DNA of 64,000 bases from Sphaerotilus natans (GCF_900156335.1 NZ_FTMZ01000013.1:62001-126000), one strand, 5' to 3'; positions 52,374-63,288 are shown, counted from the first letter of the stretch. The notes: generated by a model not told the origin, from the letters alone. A program made the numbers and translations.

Positions 52374-54182
52374 TCAGTCGTCCACCTGAAGGATCGCCAG
52401 GAAGGCCTCCTGCGGCACCTCCACCGAGCCGATCTGCTTCATGCGCTTCTTGCCCGCCTTCTGCTTCTCGAGCAGCTTGCGCTTGCGGGTGATGTCGCCG
52501 CCATAGCATTTTGCCAGCACGTTCTTGCGCAGCGCCTTGACGTCCTCGCGGGCGATGATGTTGGCGCCGATCGAGGCCTGGATGGCCACGTCGTACATCT
52601 GGCGCGGGATCAGCGTGCGCATCTTGGCCGCCACCGCGCGGCCGCGGAACTGGCTTTGGCTGCGGTGCACGATCATCGCCAGCGGGTCGACCCGGTCGCC
52701 GTTGATCAGGATGTCGACCTTGACCACGTCGGCGGCGCGGTACTCCTTGAACTCGTAGTCCATCGAGGCGTAGCCGCGGCTGACCGATTTGAGCTTGTCG
52801 AAGAAGTCCAGCACGATCTCGGCCAGCGGCAGCTCATAGGTCAGCATGACCTGCTTGCCGTGGTAGGCCATGTTGAGCTGCACGCCGCGCTTCTGGTTGG
52901 CCAGCGTCATCACTGGGCCGACGTAGTCCTGCGGCATGTACAGGTGCACGGTGACGATGGGCTCGCGGATCTCCTTGATGCGGCCGACCTCGGGCATCTT
53001 GCTGGGGTTCTCGACCTCCAGCACGGTGCCGTCGTTCAGCTCGACCTCGTAGACCACGCTCGGGGCGGTCGTGACCAGATCCTGGTCGAACTCACGCTCC
53101 AGGCGTTCCTGCACGATCTCCATGTGCAGCAGGCCCAGGAAGCCGCAGCGGAAGCCGAAGCCCAGCGCCTGGCTGACCTCGGGCTCGAAGCGCAGCGAGC
53201 TGTCGTTGAGCTTGAGCTTCTCCAGCGCGTCGCGCAGCTGCTCGTACTCGCTCGACTCCGACGGGTAGAGGCCGGCGAAGACCTGAGGCTGGATTTCCTT
53301 GAAGCCGGGCAGGGCCTCGCTGGCGGGGCCGGCGTTGTTGGGCAGCTTCTTGTCGAGCGTCACCGTGTCGCCGACCTTGGCCGAGGCCAGCTCCTTGATG
53401 CCGCAGATCAGGAAGCCCACCTCGCCGGCGCGCAGGCAGTCGCGGTTCTCGCTCTTCGGGGTGAAGACGCCCAGGTGGTCGATCGGATAGACCGTGTTGG
53501 TCGCCATCAGGCGGATGCGCTCGTTCTTGTGCAGCGCGCCGTCGACCACGCGCACCAGCATCACCACGCCGACGTAGTTGTCGAACCAGGCGTCGATGAT
53601 CATCGCGCGCGGCGGGCCGTCCGGGTCGCCCTTGGGCGGCGGCATGCGGGTGATGACGGCTTCGAGGATCTCGTCGATGCCCATGCCGGTCTTGGCCGAG
53701 CAGGGTATGCCGTCGGTGGCGTCGATGCCGATCACGTCCTCGATCTCGGCCTTGGCGTTGTCCGGGTCGGCCGAGGGCAGGTCCATCTTGTTCAGGACCG
53801 GCACCACCTCGACGCCCAGGTCGAGCGCTGTGTAGCAGTTGGCCACCGTCTGCGCCTCGACGCCCTGCGAGGCGTCGACCACCAGCAGCGCGCCCTCGCA
53901 GGCTGACAGCGAGCGGCTGACCTCGTAGGAGAAGTCGACGTGCCCGGGCGTGTCGATCAGGTTCAGGTTGTAGACCTTGCCGTCCTTGGCCGTGTACTGC
54001 AGCGCGGCGGTCTGTGCCTTGATCGTGATGCCGCGCTCGCGCTCGATGTCCATCGAGTCGAGCACCTGGGCTTCCATTTCGCGGTCGCTCAGGCCGCCGC
54101 AGCGGTGGATCAGTCGGTCCGCCAGCGTGCTCTTGCCGTGGTCGATGTGGGCGATGATGGAGAAGTTTCTGATGTGATCCAT
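52374..54182 (-). CDS. lepA: elongation factor 4 (LepA)
   Basis: Ribosome-bound translational GTPase that back-translocates or remodels stalled ribosomes. 602 residues: [10 protein letters not shown] (P-loop), [14 protein letters not shown], and the LepA-specific C-terminal domain. It starts a separate unit after the htrA terminator and is followed by lepB. Full length. Confidence 0.98.
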   Translation of the reverse strand: MDHIRNFSIIAHIDHGKSTLADRLIHRCGGLSDREMEAQVLDSMDIERERGITIKAQTAALQYTAKDGKVYNLNLIDTPGHVDFSYEVSRSLSACEGALLVVDASQGVEAQTVANCYTALDLGVEVVPVLNKMDLPSADPDNAKAEIEDVIGIDATDGIPCSAKTGMGIDEILEAVITRMPPPKGDPDGPPRAMIIDAWFDNYVGVVMLVRVVDGALHKNERIRLMATNTVYPIDHLGVFTPKSENRDCLRAGEVGFLICGIKELASAKVGDTVTLDKKLPNNAGPASEALPGFKEIQPQVFAGLYPSESSEYEQLRDALEKLKLNDSSLRFEPEVSQALGFGFRCGFLGLLHMEIVQERLEREFDQDLVTTAPSVVYEVELNDGTVLEVENPSKMPEVGRIKEIREPIVTVHLYMPQDYVGPVMTLANQKRGVQLNMAYHGKQVMLTYELPLAEIVLDFFDKLKSVSRGYASMDYEFKEYRAADVVKVDILINGDRVDPLAMIVHRSQSQFRGRAVAAKMRTLIPRQMYDVAIQASIGANIIAREDVKALRKNVLAKCYGGDITRKRKLLEKQKAGKKRMKQIGSVEVPQEAFLAILQVDD

Positions 54183-54275
54183 GGCGTGCAGGTGCAGTGC
54201 GCTTCTTCGACGCTGGCCGGCAGCGGCAGGTGGGGCGGAAACAGGTCGCGCGGACCGACAGGCTTCGGCGCAACG

Positions 54276-54310
54276 AAAAAAGGCGCGTCGTCCGAGCGAT
54301 GACGCGCCTT
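54276..54310 (-). terminator. intrinsic terminator after htrA
   Basis: Arms GGCGCGTC and GACGCGCC with a ten-base loop, followed on the minus strand by T6. It lies 70 bases past the htrA stop and about 95 bases before lepA, so lepA needs its own promoter in 54183-54275. Confidence 0.9.
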
Positions 54311-54380
54311 CCGGCAGGCATTCAAGGGGCGATCAGCCCGGTCAGCCCGGCATTGTAGCCAAAACCCCCGGGCTGGCGGT

Positions 54381-55946
54381 TCAGCGGGCGGGGTTGGGTC
54401 GGATCAGCACGAACTGCGCCTCGTTGCCGCGCCGCACCAGCAGGCTGGCCGGGCGGCTGCGGTCGAGGCGGGCCACCAGCGCATCGAACTGGCGCGCGTC
54501 AGTCACCTCCGCCTGGCCCAGGCCCAGGATCAGGTCGCCTTCGCGCAGGCCAGCACGGGCTGCCGGGCCGTCGACCGCCTCGACCCGCACGCCGCCAGCC
54601 TTGACGCGCGCCTCGCGGCGCTGCTCCGCGCTCAGGTCGCTCACTGTCAGGCCCAGCACGCTGGCGGCCACGCCGGTGGTCGGCGCCTTGGGTTCGGCCT
54701 TGCCGCTGCGCGCGGCCGCCGGCTTCGTTTCCGGCTCGAGCTCGGCCACCGTCACGCCCAGGTCGCGGGTGCTGCCGCGGCGCCAGACCTGCAGCGTCGA
54801 CTTCGTGCCCGGCTTCGTGTTGCCGACCAGGCGCGGCAGGTCGTTCCACTTCTCGACCGCCTTGCCGTCGAAGCGGGTGACGATGTCGCCGGCCTCCAGT
54901 CCGGCCTTCTCGGCCGGGCTGCCAGGCTCGACCGAGCGCACCAGCGCGCCGGCCGCCCGGGCCAGGCCGAGTGACTCGGCCACGTCCTTGGTCACTTCGC
55001 CGATCTGCACGCCGATGCGCCCGCGCACCACCCGCCCGCCGGCCTTGAGCTGGTCGGCGACGCGGTTGGCCTCGTCGATCGGGATCGCGAAGGAAATGCC
55101 CATGTAGCCGCCCGAGCGGCTGTAGATCTGCGAGTTGATGCCGACCACCTCGCCGCGCAGGTTGATCAGCGGGCCGCCCGAGTTGCCGGGATTGATCGCG
55201 ACGTCGGTCTGGATGAAGGGCAGCATCTCGCCGGTGTCGCGCGCCTTGGCGCTGACGATGCCGGCGGTCACGGTGTTGTCGAGGTCGAAGGGCGAGCCGA
55301 TCGCGATCACCCATTCGCCAACGCGCAGGCGGTTGACGTCGCCGAAGCGCACGGTGGGCAGGCCGGCGGCCTCGATCTTCAGCATCGCCACGTCGGTGCG
55401 CTTGTCCGCGCCGACCACCCGCGCCTTGAACTCGCGCTTGTCGGTCAGGCGCACGATGACCTCGTCGGCGCCGTCGATCACATGCGCGTTGGTCATCACC
55501 AGGCCGTCGGCCGAGACGATGAAGCCCGAGCCGACGCCGCGCGGGCCGTTGCCGCCGCCGCCGTCCTCGTCATCGGGCTGCGGCTGACCGCGGCGCGGCA
55601 TCGGCACGCCGAAGAAGCGGCGGAAGAACTCCTGCATTTCCTCGTCGGGGCCGGCCTGTCCGCGCGCGGCGGTCGCCACCTTCGCGGTGGTGCGGATGTT
55701 GACCACCGCCGGGCCGACCTGCTCGACCAGATCGGCGAAGTCAGGCAGGCCGCGGGCCAGCGCCGCACTGCCCGACTGGGCGGCTGTCGCTGTCGCGGTC
55801 ACGCTGGCCGGCGTGCCTTGTGCGGTGGCGTCATGGGACGAGGTCAGTGCCGCGACGAGCGCGGTCGCGCCCAGCAGCGCGGAGCCGGCCATCAGCCAGC
55901 GTTGTGACGGGCGGGTGATCTGGTGCGGTGCGGAAGTGTCGGACAT
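54381..55946 (-). CDS. periplasmic HtrA/DegP-type serine protease
   Basis: 521 residues. N-terminal TM/signal helix (about 17-35), then trypsin-like domain with triad His155 (TNAHVID), Asp185 (DKRTDVAML) and Ser256 (PGNSGGPL), then two PDZ domains (about 290-380 and 430-515). A Gly/Asp-rich loop (122-136) in the LA-loop position is typical of the DegP/MucD group. It follows rseB directly, so it is a sigma-E regulon protease co-expressed with its regulators. The N-terminal helix could be an uncleaved anchor. Confidence 0.95.
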   Translation of the reverse strand: MSDTSAPHQITRPSQRWLMAGSALLGATALVAALTSSHDATAQGTPASVTATATAAQSGSAALARGLPDFADLVEQVGPAVVNIRTTAKVATAARGQAGPDEEMQEFFRRFFGVPMPRRGQPQPDDEDGGGGNGPRGVGSGFIVSADGLVMTNAHVIDGADEVIVRLTDKREFKARVVGADKRTDVAMLKIEAAGLPTVRFGDVNRLRVGEWVIAIGSPFDLDNTVTAGIVSAKARDTGEMLPFIQTDVAINPGNSGGPLINLRGEVVGINSQIYSRSGGYMGISFAIPIDEANRVADQLKAGGRVVRGRIGVQIGEVTKDVAESLGLARAAGALVRSVEPGSPAEKAGLEAGDIVTRFDGKAVEKWNDLPRLVGNTKPGTKSTLQVWRRGSTRDLGVTVAELEPETKPAAARSGKAEPKAPTTGVAASVLGLTVSDLSAEQRREARVKAGGVRVEAVDGPAARAGLREGDLILGLGQAEVTDARQFDALVARLDRSRPASLLVRRGNEAQFVLIRPNPAR

Positions 55947-55965
55947 CGTGGATCGCGGTGAAGGA

Positions 55966-57057
55966 TCAGGGCTTGCGCTTGCGCTCGATGCTGCCGGTGA
56001 ACTGCTGCAGCGTGGCCGGCGGCACGGCGCCGACGGCGGTCACCCACCAGTCGCCCAGTCGCCGGCTCAGCGCGCTGGTGCTGCCGACGGTGGCGGGTGT
56101 CTCGCGGCGGCTCACGCCGGCGACATGGGGCTCGATGAAGAGGGAGACATTGGCCAGGCCGTCGCTGTAGACCGCCTGCAGGACGCTGGCGCCTGCGCCT
56201 GGTGACTGTGAGACCGGCTGCGGCTCGGCCGTGGGGCGCGGCGCCGGCCACGGCGTGATCGGTCGGCGCAGCACCCGCTGGGCGACGAAGCCCGACACCG
56301 GCGCGCGCAGGCTCCAGCCTTCCGCGCCCAGATCGGTCGGCTGGTAGCTCGGTCGGCTGATCTGATAGCCCTCGAGCTGGTTCATCTCCTGCAGCAGCTG
56401 CTGGGGCTGCAGCTTGCTGCCGATCTGCAGTTCGCTGAAGGCGGTCGATTCGAGCACCTCGCCCTGCGGCCCCAGCAGGTCGGAGCGCAGCAGCAGGCCG
56501 GTGCGGCGCTCCAGCCAGAGGCGCCGGGCATAGCGCATCGCGTCGCGCGGGCGCAGCGTCACGACCTGGGCCTCGAGTCCGGCCACCCGGTCGTCCGCTT
56601 CCAGCATTAGCTCATAGGAGTCGGTCAGCCGGCCGGAGTCGCCGGGCTGCAGCGGCTGCGGGAAGCGGCCGAGCAGGTCGCGCTGCTCGATCAGCGCGCT
56701 GCGGCGCGCCGGCCAGAGCACATGGATGGTGTCGTTGTGGCGGAACACCCGGCGCATCTGGCCGTCGAGGGCCTCGATGCGCTCGATCTGCTCGCGGCCG
56801 TCGCAGTAGTGGGTGATGCGCGAACTGCTGATCTGGCCGCCGCTGCTGGTCACATAGGTGCCGACATAGCTCTGCTGCAGGCCGGCGTCCTGGATGCGGC
56901 GCAGCAGCGTGCCGAGATCGGCGGGGGCTGTGCTGCCGGCGGCGTGGCTCGCCGGGTGACCGGGGGCCGCTGCATGCGCCCCAGGCATCAGCAGCGCGCC
57001 ACCAAGCAGGGTGGCCGCCGCGGCGCGGGACAGGCCCGCCTGAAGGTGGATCCTCAT
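55966..57057 (-). CDS. rseB: sigma-E regulatory protein RseB/MucB
   Basis: Periplasmic protein that binds RseA and protects it from DegS-type cleavage; lipoprotein-sensing. 363 residues, signal peptide (1-30), then the MucB/RseB LolA-like domain (FAELQIG... SELQIGSKLQPQQLL) and a small C-terminal domain. The start ATG 57057 is chosen for the signal peptide. Stop at 55966 is 19 bases before htrA. Confidence 0.93.
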   Translation of the reverse strand: MRIHLQAGLSRAAAATLLGGALLMPGAHAAAPGHPASHAAGSTAPADLGTLLRRIQDAGLQQSYVGTYVTSSGGQISSSRITHYCDGREQIERIEALDGQMRRVFRHNDTIHVLWPARRSALIEQRDLLGRFPQPLQPGDSGRLTDSYELMLEADDRVAGLEAQVVTLRPRDAMRYARRLWLERRTGLLLRSDLLGPQGEVLESTAFSELQIGSKLQPQQLLQEMNQLEGYQISRPSYQPTDLGAEGWSLRAPVSGFVAQRVLRRPITPWPAPRPTAEPQPVSQSPGAGASVLQAVYSDGLANVSLFIEPHVAGVSRRETPATVGSTSALSRRLGDWWVTAVGAVPPATLQQFTGSIERKRKP

Positions 57058-57079
57058 GGATGCATGCCGACGGGTGATC

Positions 57080-57751
57080 TCAGCGTGCGGGCACCGTCTC
57101 GAAGGAGGTGCTGCGCAGGTAGCCCGGAGCCGGTCCGAGGCTGGCGCCGTCATGGAGATGCTGATGGTGGGCATTGACATAGCGGATCAGGTCGGCGGCA
57201 TCGCCCTCGGGACCGGTCGGGGCCTGCACGCGCACGGTCTGCACCTCCGGCGCCGTCGGTGCGGGCGTGCTGACCGCCAGCTGGCCGGCTCCGCTGGTGA
57301 GCGCATCGGGGCGGGTCACCAGCACCGCGCCAGCCACCAGGGCCACGCCGGCTGCCATGCCGACCGGCGCGACCCAGCGGCGCATGCGCATGCCCAGACT
57401 GCGCTGCACCGGCAGGCCGACGACCTGGGCGGTGCGCGTGACCTGCTGCTGCTCGATGGGCTGTTCCGGCACGATCATCGGCTGCGGCGCCAGCACGACC
57501 GGCTCGCGGGCCAGCCGCTCGCGCACGCCGGCCAGGAAGGCCGCGTCGCTGGCGCTGCGCTGCCCGAGATCCTCCGAGCGCAGCACGTCGCCGATCAGGT
57601 GGTAGGCATGCCACTGGGCGCGGTCGTCCTCGTCCTGGCGCCACTGGCGGCAGACCGCCTGGACCAGGTCGCGGTCGGCTTCGCCGTCCATCAGGGCCGA
57701 CAGTCTCTCGTGCGAGCGGACACGCTCCGCAGGCAGATCAGATTCGCTCAT
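57080..57751 (-). CDS. rseA: anti-sigma-E factor RseA
   Basis: Inner-membrane anti-sigma factor. About 223 residues: N-terminal cytoplasmic sigma-binding domain (HERLSALMDGEADRDL, QWHAYHLIGDVLR), one TM helix (about 126-146), and a periplasmic tail with Pro/Ala-rich part. Start ATG 57751 (a GTG directly in front is in frame). It lies 27 bases after rpoE and 22 bases before rseB. Confidence 0.94.
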   Translation of the reverse strand: MSESDLPAERVRSHERLSALMDGEADRDLVQAVCRQWRQDEDDRAQWHAYHLIGDVLRSEDLGQRSASDAAFLAGVRERLAREPVVLAPQPMIVPEQPIEQQQVTRTAQVVGLPVQRSLGMRMRRWVAPVGMAAGVALVAGAVLVTRPDALTSGAGQLAVSTPAPTAPEVQTVRVQAPTGPEGDAADLIRYVNAHHQHLHDGASLGPAPGYLRSTSFETVPAR

Positions 57752-57778
57752 CACTCGCTCCAGGCCGGGCTGCAGGAT

Positions 57779-58387
57779 TCACCAGCGTCGGCCCTGTTGG
57801 GTATCCAGAAGAGGACGCAGCCGAGTGGCAATCGCCTCCCGCGCACGAAAGATGCGCGAGCGCACGGTGCCGATCGGACACGCCATCACCACGGCGATCT
57901 CGTCGTACGAGAGCCCCTCGATCTCGCGCAGCAGGATGGCCTGGCGCAGGTCGTCGGGCAGGGCCGCGATCGCGGCGTTGACCGTGTCCGCGATCTCGCG
58001 GCTGGCCATCAGCGCTTCCGGCGTCTCGTCATGGCTTAGTTCATGTTCGCGCCGTTCGGTTCCCTCGTCATCCTGGCTGGCGGAGGCCAGCGCGCTCTCG
58101 GTCATGACCGGATCGCGCTTCAAGTCGGCCAGCGCCTTCTTGGCGGTGTTGACCGCGATGCGATAGAGCCAGGTGTAGAAGGCGCTTTCCCCCCGGAACT
58201 GGGGGATGGCCCGGTAGGCGCGGATGAAGGTTTCCTGCGCGATGTCGGGCACCAGGTCGACATCGCGGACGAATCGGCCGATCAGGCGCTCGATCCGGCG
58301 CTGGTACTTGACCACCAGCATCTCGAAGGCCTGCATGTCGCCCTGGCGGACCCGTTCGACCAGTTGTTGATCGGCGTCGTCGCTCAT
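57779..58387 (-). CDS. rpoE: RNA polymerase sigma factor RpoE (AlgU)
   Basis: ECF sigma factor for envelope stress. 202 residues: region 2 (AFEMLVVKYQRRIERLIGRFV, DIAQETFIRAYRAIPQFRG) and region 4 (LREIEGLSYDEIAVVMACPIGTVRSRIFRARE). The ATG 58387 overlaps the stop of the upstream membrane protein by four bases. Its targets probably include the operon itself and htrA, as in relatives. No sigma-E promoter was located by eye. Confidence 0.96.
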   Translation of the reverse strand: MSDDADQQLVERVRQGDMQAFEMLVVKYQRRIERLIGRFVRDVDLVPDIAQETFIRAYRAIPQFRGESAFYTWLYRIAVNTAKKALADLKRDPVMTESALASASQDDEGTERREHELSHDETPEALMASREIADTVNAAIAALPDDLRQAILLREIEGLSYDEIAVVMACPIGTVRSRIFRAREAIATRLRPLLDTQQGRRW

Positions 58388-58887
58388 CGCTCAGCAGGGG
58401 GCAAAGGGGTAGGGGATGACGGCGACGGCGCCATGGCGGCCGGCCTGGCCTGCAGCGCACAGCGCAGCCGGTGCCATTCGTCGGGCTGATCGCGGCGAGC
58501 CAGCGCGAGCCAGCGCGGCCGCTCGGCCCGCAGGGTGATGCGCAGCAGCAGCCAGTCTCCGGCATCGATGTGGCAGACCGGCTCGCCGGGCTGTCTGTCG
58601 ACGTGCCAGACAGGAACGCCGGGCGCCGGGGGGCGCAGGCAGAGCGTCTGCCCAGGCACCGATTCGCGCAGCATCCGGCGTACCAGCACAAGCTGCGCTC
58701 CCATGGCCAACAGCGCGGCCACAAGCGGCAGCACCGGAGGCAGGCCGGCACCGACCTGCACCTGATGCCAGAGCAGCCAGCTCGCCACGAGCAGCGGCGG
58801 CAGCAGCAGGCTGGTCCGCAGCAGGCGGGGCCAGCGCGGGTCCGGACGCAGCACGAAGGGCGCTGGCTCCAGCAGGGTCCGGGCCAT
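58384..58887 (-). CDS. small membrane protein between fabF and rpoE
   Basis: 167 residues. Two hydrophobic helices near residues 26-42 and 50-68, then a soluble part with DAGDWLLLRITLRAERPRWLALARRDQPDEWHRLRCAL. This tail resembles the YgfX/CptA family of small two-TM proteins; the match is by eye and weak. The gene is in the same position in several Burkholderiales. It overlaps rpoE by four bases and follows fabF by 33. Confidence 0.7.
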   Translation of the reverse strand: MARTLLEPAPFVLRPDPRWPRLLRTSLLLPPLLVASWLLWHQVQVGAGLPPVLPLVAALLAMGAQLVLVRRMLRESVPGQTLCLRPPAPGVPVWHVDRQPGEPVCHIDAGDWLLLRITLRAERPRWLALARRDQPDEWHRLRCALQARPAAMAPSPSSPTPLPPAER

Positions 58888-58920
58888 CGCCGTCAGGCGT
58901 CGTCGGCAAGGAGGCGGGAC

Positions 58921-60165
58921 TCAGACGCGGCGAATGACCAGGGTGCCGTTGGTGCCGCCGAAACCGAAGTTGTTCTTCACGGCGACATCGATGCGCATCT
59001 CGCGCGCGGTGTTCGCGCAGTAGTCGAGATCGCACTCCGGATCCTGGTTGAAGAGGTTGATCGTCGGCGGCGAGATCTGGTGATGCAGGCCCAGCACGGT
59101 GAATACCGACTCGATGCCGCCGGCGCCGCCCAGCAGGTGGCCGGTCATCGACTTGGTCGAGTTGACCACCAGCTTCTTGGCATGATCGCCGAAGGCCAGC
59201 TTGATCGCGTTGGTTTCGTTGACATCGCCCAGCGGCGTCGAGGTGCCGTGCGCGTTGACGAACTGCACCTCGTCGGCGTTGATGCCGGCGTTGCGCAGGG
59301 CCATCTGCATCGAGCGGCGCGGGCCGTCGACGTTCGGCGCGGTCATGTGATAGGCGTCGCCGCTCATGCCGAAGCCGGCGATCTCGGCGTAGATCTTCGC
59401 GCCGCGCTTCTTGGCGTGCTCGTACTCCTCGAGCACCATCACGCCGGCGCCTTCGCCGAGCACGAAGCCGTCGCGGTCCTTGTCCCACGGGCGCGACGCG
59501 GTCTTCGGGTCGTCGTTGCGGGTGGACAGCGCACGTGCCGCGGCAAAGCCGCCCATGCCCAGCGGCGAGACGGTGGACTCGGCGCCACCGGCCACCACCA
59601 CGTCGGCATCGCCGTACTCGATCATGCGAGCGGCCATGCCGATGCTGTGCAGGCCGGTCGTGCAGGCCGTCACCAGCGCCAGGTTCGGGCCCTTGAAGCC
59701 GCACTGGATGGAGACATGGCCGGAAATCATGTTGATGATCGAGGCCGGGACGAAGAACGGCGAGATGCGGCGCGGGCCACGTTCGCGGTATTCGTCGTGG
59801 GTGTTCTCGATCATCGGCAGGCCACCGATTCCCGAACCGACCATCACCGCGATGCGCTCGGCGAATTCCTCGCTCAGCGCCTCGCCGGTAGGCAGGCCGG
59901 CATCCTTCACGGCCTGCAGCGAGGCCGCGATGCCGTAGTGGATGAAGGCGTCCATGTGACGCGCTTCCTTGGCCGGGATGTAGTCCTCGATCCGGAAGCC
60001 CTTGACCTCACCCGCGAAGCGCACCGACAGGTTCGATGCGTCGAAATGGGTGACATGGTCGATGCCGGACTTTCCGGCGACGATGCTGGCCCAGGACTCG
60101 TCCACGGTGTTGCCCACCGGGGTGACGAGGCCCAGACCGGTCACGACAATGCGGCGACGGGTCAT
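58921..60165 (-). CDS. fabF: 3-oxoacyl-ACP synthase II
   Basis: Elongating condensing enzyme of fatty acid synthesis. 414 residues, with catalytic Cys in VTACTTGLHSIG and the two His residues in NAHGTSTPLGD and NSTKSMTGHLLG. It follows acpP after 43 bases. Standard plsX-fabH-fabD-fabG-acpP-fabF order. Confidence 0.97.
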   Translation of the reverse strand: MTRRRIVVTGLGLVTPVGNTVDESWASIVAGKSGIDHVTHFDASNLSVRFAGEVKGFRIEDYIPAKEARHMDAFIHYGIAASLQAVKDAGLPTGEALSEEFAERIAVMVGSGIGGLPMIENTHDEYRERGPRRISPFFVPASIINMISGHVSIQCGFKGPNLALVTACTTGLHSIGMAARMIEYGDADVVVAGGAESTVSPLGMGGFAAARALSTRNDDPKTASRPWDKDRDGFVLGEGAGVMVLEEYEHAKKRGAKIYAEIAGFGMSGDAYHMTAPNVDGPRRSMQMALRNAGINADEVQFVNAHGTSTPLGDVNETNAIKLAFGDHAKKLVVNSTKSMTGHLLGGAGGIESVFTVLGLHHQISPPTINLFNQDPECDLDYCANTAREMRIDVAVKNNFGFGGTNGTLVIRRV

Positions 60166-60208
60166 GCGGATGCGGAGTGCGGTCGGTTGGGAAGGGGGCG
60201 CGTCAGGC

Positions 60209-60521
<313 letters not shown>

Positions 60522-60561
60522 GTCCCGATGATCCGCGCAGGGCAGACGGATCACCTGGACA

Positions 60562-61308
60562 TCAGTTCATGTACATGCCGCCGTTGACATGCAGCTCGGT
60601 GCCGGTGATGTAGCCGGCAGCGGGCGAGGCCAGGAAGGCCACCGCCTCGGCGATGTCCTGCGGCGAGCCCAGGCGGCCCAGCGGGATCTTCGCCATCAGG
60701 GCCTTCTTCTGTTCTTCCGGCAGCACCTCGGTCATGTCGGTGGCGATGAAGCCGGGGGCGACGCAGTTGACGGTGATGTTGCGGCTGCCCAGCTCCTGGG
60801 CCAGCGAGCGGGTCATGCCCGCCACGCCGGCCTTGGAGGCGCAGTAGTTGGCCTGGCCCGGATTGCCCGAGGCGCCCACCACCGAGGTGATGTTGACGAT
60901 GCGGCCGAAGCGCTGCTTCATCATCGGCTTGATCGCGGCGCGGCAGGCGCGGAAGACCGACTTGAGGTTGGTGTCGATCACCGCGTCCCAGTCGTCGTCC
61001 TTCAGGCGCATGGCCAGCGTGTCGCGGGTGATGCCGGCGTTGTTGACCAGCACATGCAGGCCGCCGTGCGTCTTGACGATGCCGTCGATGGCGGCGTCCA
61101 GCGCGGCGGCGTCGGTGACGTTGAGCGTCAGGCCCAGGCCGCCGAAGGGGGCCAGCGCCTCGCCGATCGCGGCCGAGCCGCTGTCGCTGGTGGCGGTGCC
61201 GATGACCTTGAAGCCACGCTCGGCCAGCAGCAGCGCGATGGCGCGGCCGATGCCGCGGCTGGCGCCGGTGACGAGAGCAACCTGTTGAGCTTGGGCGGGA
61301 GCGTTCAT
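60562..61308 (-). CDS. fabG: 3-oxoacyl-ACP reductase
   Basis: NADPH-dependent short-chain dehydrogenase. 248 residues: cofactor site TGASRGIGRAI, active site NITSVVGASGNPGQANYCASK (Ser, Tyr, Lys) and NNAGI. The ATG 61308 overlaps the fabD stop by four bases. Part of the fab operon. Confidence 0.97.
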   Translation of the reverse strand: MNAPAQAQQVALVTGASRGIGRAIALLLAERGFKVIGTATSDSGSAAIGEALAPFGGLGLTLNVTDAAALDAAIDGIVKTHGGLHVLVNNAGITRDTLAMRLKDDDWDAVIDTNLKSVFRACRAAIKPMMKQRFGRIVNITSVVGASGNPGQANYCASKAGVAGMTRSLAQELGSRNITVNCVAPGFIATDMTEVLPEEQKKALMAKIPLGRLGSPQDIAEAVAFLASPAAGYITGTELHVNGGMYMN

Positions 61309-62243
61309 GCGAGCAGGGTCTTGACTTCGGTCAGGGTGACCGGATCGAGGATCGTGGCGGAGGCGAGTTCGGCGTCGATGCGCTTGACCATGCCGGCGAG
61401 CACCTTGCCGGGGCCGCATTCGATCACATGGGTCATGCCGCGCGCCTTCAGCGCGCCGACCAGCTCGACCCAGCGCACCGGGCCGAAGGCCTGGCGGTAG
61501 AGCGCGTCGCGGATCGCGTCCGGCTCGGTCGGCGCGGCGACGTCGATGTTGTTCAGCACCGGGATCTGCGGCGCCTGGATCGTGATCGTGGCCAGGCGCT
61601 CGCGCAGGCGCTCGGCGGCGGGCTTCATCAGGCTGGAATGGAAGGGCGCGGACACCGGCAGCGGCAGCGCGCGCTTGGCGCCCAGGCCCTTCAGCACCGC
61701 GCAGCCCGCCTCGACGCCGGCCTTGGAGCCGGCGATGACGGTCTGCTTGGGATCGTTGAAGTTGACGGCCTCGACCACTTCGCCCGACTCGGCGGCGGCC
61801 TGGGCGCAGCCCGCGCGCACCGTGGCGGCGTCCAGGCCCAGGATCGCGGCCATGCCGCCGGTGCCCACCGGCACCGCGTCCTGCATCGCCTGGGCGCGCA
61901 GGCGCACCAGCGGCAGGGCATCCATCAGCGACAGGCTGCCTGCGGCCACCAGCGCGGTGTACTCGCCCAGCGAGTGGCCGGCGACGATCGCCGGCGCCGC
62001 GCCGCCCTCGGCCAGCCACGCGCGGTAGTTGGCGATGCCGGCGGTCAGCATGACCGGCTGGGTGTTGGTGGTCAGGTCCAGCGCTTCCTTCGGGCCTTCG
62101 CCGATCAGGCGGGCGACGTCCTCGCCCAGGGCGGCACTGGCTTCTTCGAGGGTGGCGCGCACGGCGGGGTGGTCGCCCCAGGCCGAGAGCATGCCCACCG
62201 ACTGCGACCCCTGGCCGGGGAACACGAAGGCGAACGCGGTCAT
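61305..62243 (-). CDS. fabD: malonyl-CoA:ACP transacylase
   Basis: Loads malonyl onto ACP. 312 residues, with GQGSQSVGM, the nucleophile Ser in AGHSLGEY and the partner His in VSAPFHSSLM. 52 bases after fabH, four-base overlap with fabG. Confidence 0.97.
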   Translation of the reverse strand: MTAFAFVFPGQGSQSVGMLSAWGDHPAVRATLEEASAALGEDVARLIGEGPKEALDLTTNTQPVMLTAGIANYRAWLAEGGAAPAIVAGHSLGEYTALVAAGSLSLMDALPLVRLRAQAMQDAVPVGTGGMAAILGLDAATVRAGCAQAAAESGEVVEAVNFNDPKQTVIAGSKAGVEAGCAVLKGLGAKRALPLPVSAPFHSSLMKPAAERLRERLATITIQAPQIPVLNNIDVAAPTEPDAIRDALYRQAFGPVRWVELVGALKARGMTHVIECGPGKVLAGMVKRIDAELASATILDPVTLTEVKTLLA

Positions 62244-62295
62244 GTGAGATCCGTGAGTTGTCGTGGAGGAAGCGGGGCGGTGTCGGGCAGCGGAC

Positions 62296-63288
62296 TCAGA
62301 AGTCCAGCAGCACCGAGCCCCAGGTGAAGCCGCCGCCGACGCCCTCGAGCAGCAGCGTCTCGCCGCGGCGGATGCGGCTGTCGCGCACGCCGGCGTCCAG
62401 CGCCAGCGGGATCGACGCGGCCGAGGTGTTGCCGTGCTGGTCGACGGTGACGATCACCTTCTCCAGCGGCAGCTTCAGCTTGCGGGCGGTGCCCTGCATG
62501 ATGCGGATATTGGCCTGATGCGGGATCAGCCAGTCGATGTCGGCCTCGGTGCGGCCGGCCTTCTCGAGGCTGGCGCGCGCGGTCTTCTCCAGCACGCCCA
62601 CGGCGAGCTTGAAGACGGCCTGGCCGTCCATGCGCAGCAGTGGCACGCCGCTGATTCGGCCGCCCGAGACGGTGCCGGGCACGCACAGGATGTCCAGATG
62701 GCGGCCGTCGGCATGCAGGTCGGTGGCCAGGATGCCGGGCGTGTCGGAGGCCGACAGCACCACGGCGCCGGCGCCGTCGCCGAACAGCACGCAGGTGGTG
62801 CGGTCCTTGAAGTCGAGGATGCGCGAGAACACTTCCGCGCCGATCACCAGCGCATTGCGGGCGCTGCCGGCGCGCACCATCGCGTCGGCGACGGTCAGCG
62901 CATAGACGAAGCCCGAGCACACCGCCTGCACGTCGAAGGCCGGGCAGCCGTGCTGGATGCCGAGCTTGCGCTGCACGATGGTCGCGGTCGACGGAAAGAC
63001 CATGTCCGGCGTCGAGGTCGCGACGATGATCAGGTCGATGTCGGCGCCGGTGAGCTGTGCGGCCTCGAGCGCGCGCTGCGCCGCCTCCACCGCCAGATCG
63101 CTGGCGTTCTGGGTGTCGTCGACGAAGTGGCGGGCGCGGATGCCGGTGCGCTCGACGATCCAGTCGTCCGAGCTCTCGATGCCGTCCGCCGCCAGGCGGG
63201 CGACCAGATCGGCGTTGCTCAGGCGATGCGGGGGCAGCGCACTGCCGGTGCCGGAAATGCGCGAATGGCGGGGTGTGGGGGTGGTCAT
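62296..63288 (-). CDS. fabH: 3-oxoacyl-ACP synthase III
   Basis: Starts fatty acid synthesis by condensing acetyl-CoA with malonyl-ACP. 330 residues: catalytic Cys in [12 protein letters not shown], His in [10 protein letters not shown] and Asn in [10 protein letters not shown]. The ATG 63288 overlaps the plsX stop by four bases. Confidence 0.97.
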   Translation of the reverse strand: MTTPTPRHSRISGTGSALPPHRLSNADLVARLAADGIESSDDWIVERTGIRARHFVDDTQNASDLAVEAAQRALEAAQLTGADIDLIIVATSTPDMVFPSTATIVQRKLGIQHGCPAFDVQAVCSGFVYALTVADAMVRAGSARNALVIGAEVFSRILDFKDRTTCVLFGDGAGAVVLSASDTPGILATDLHADGRHLDILCVPGTVSGGRISGVPLLRMDGQAVFKLAVGVLEKTARASLEKAGRTEADIDWLIPHQANIRIMQGTARKLKLPLEKVIVTVDQHGNTSAASIPLALDAGVRDSRIRRGETLLLEGVGGGFTWGSVLLDF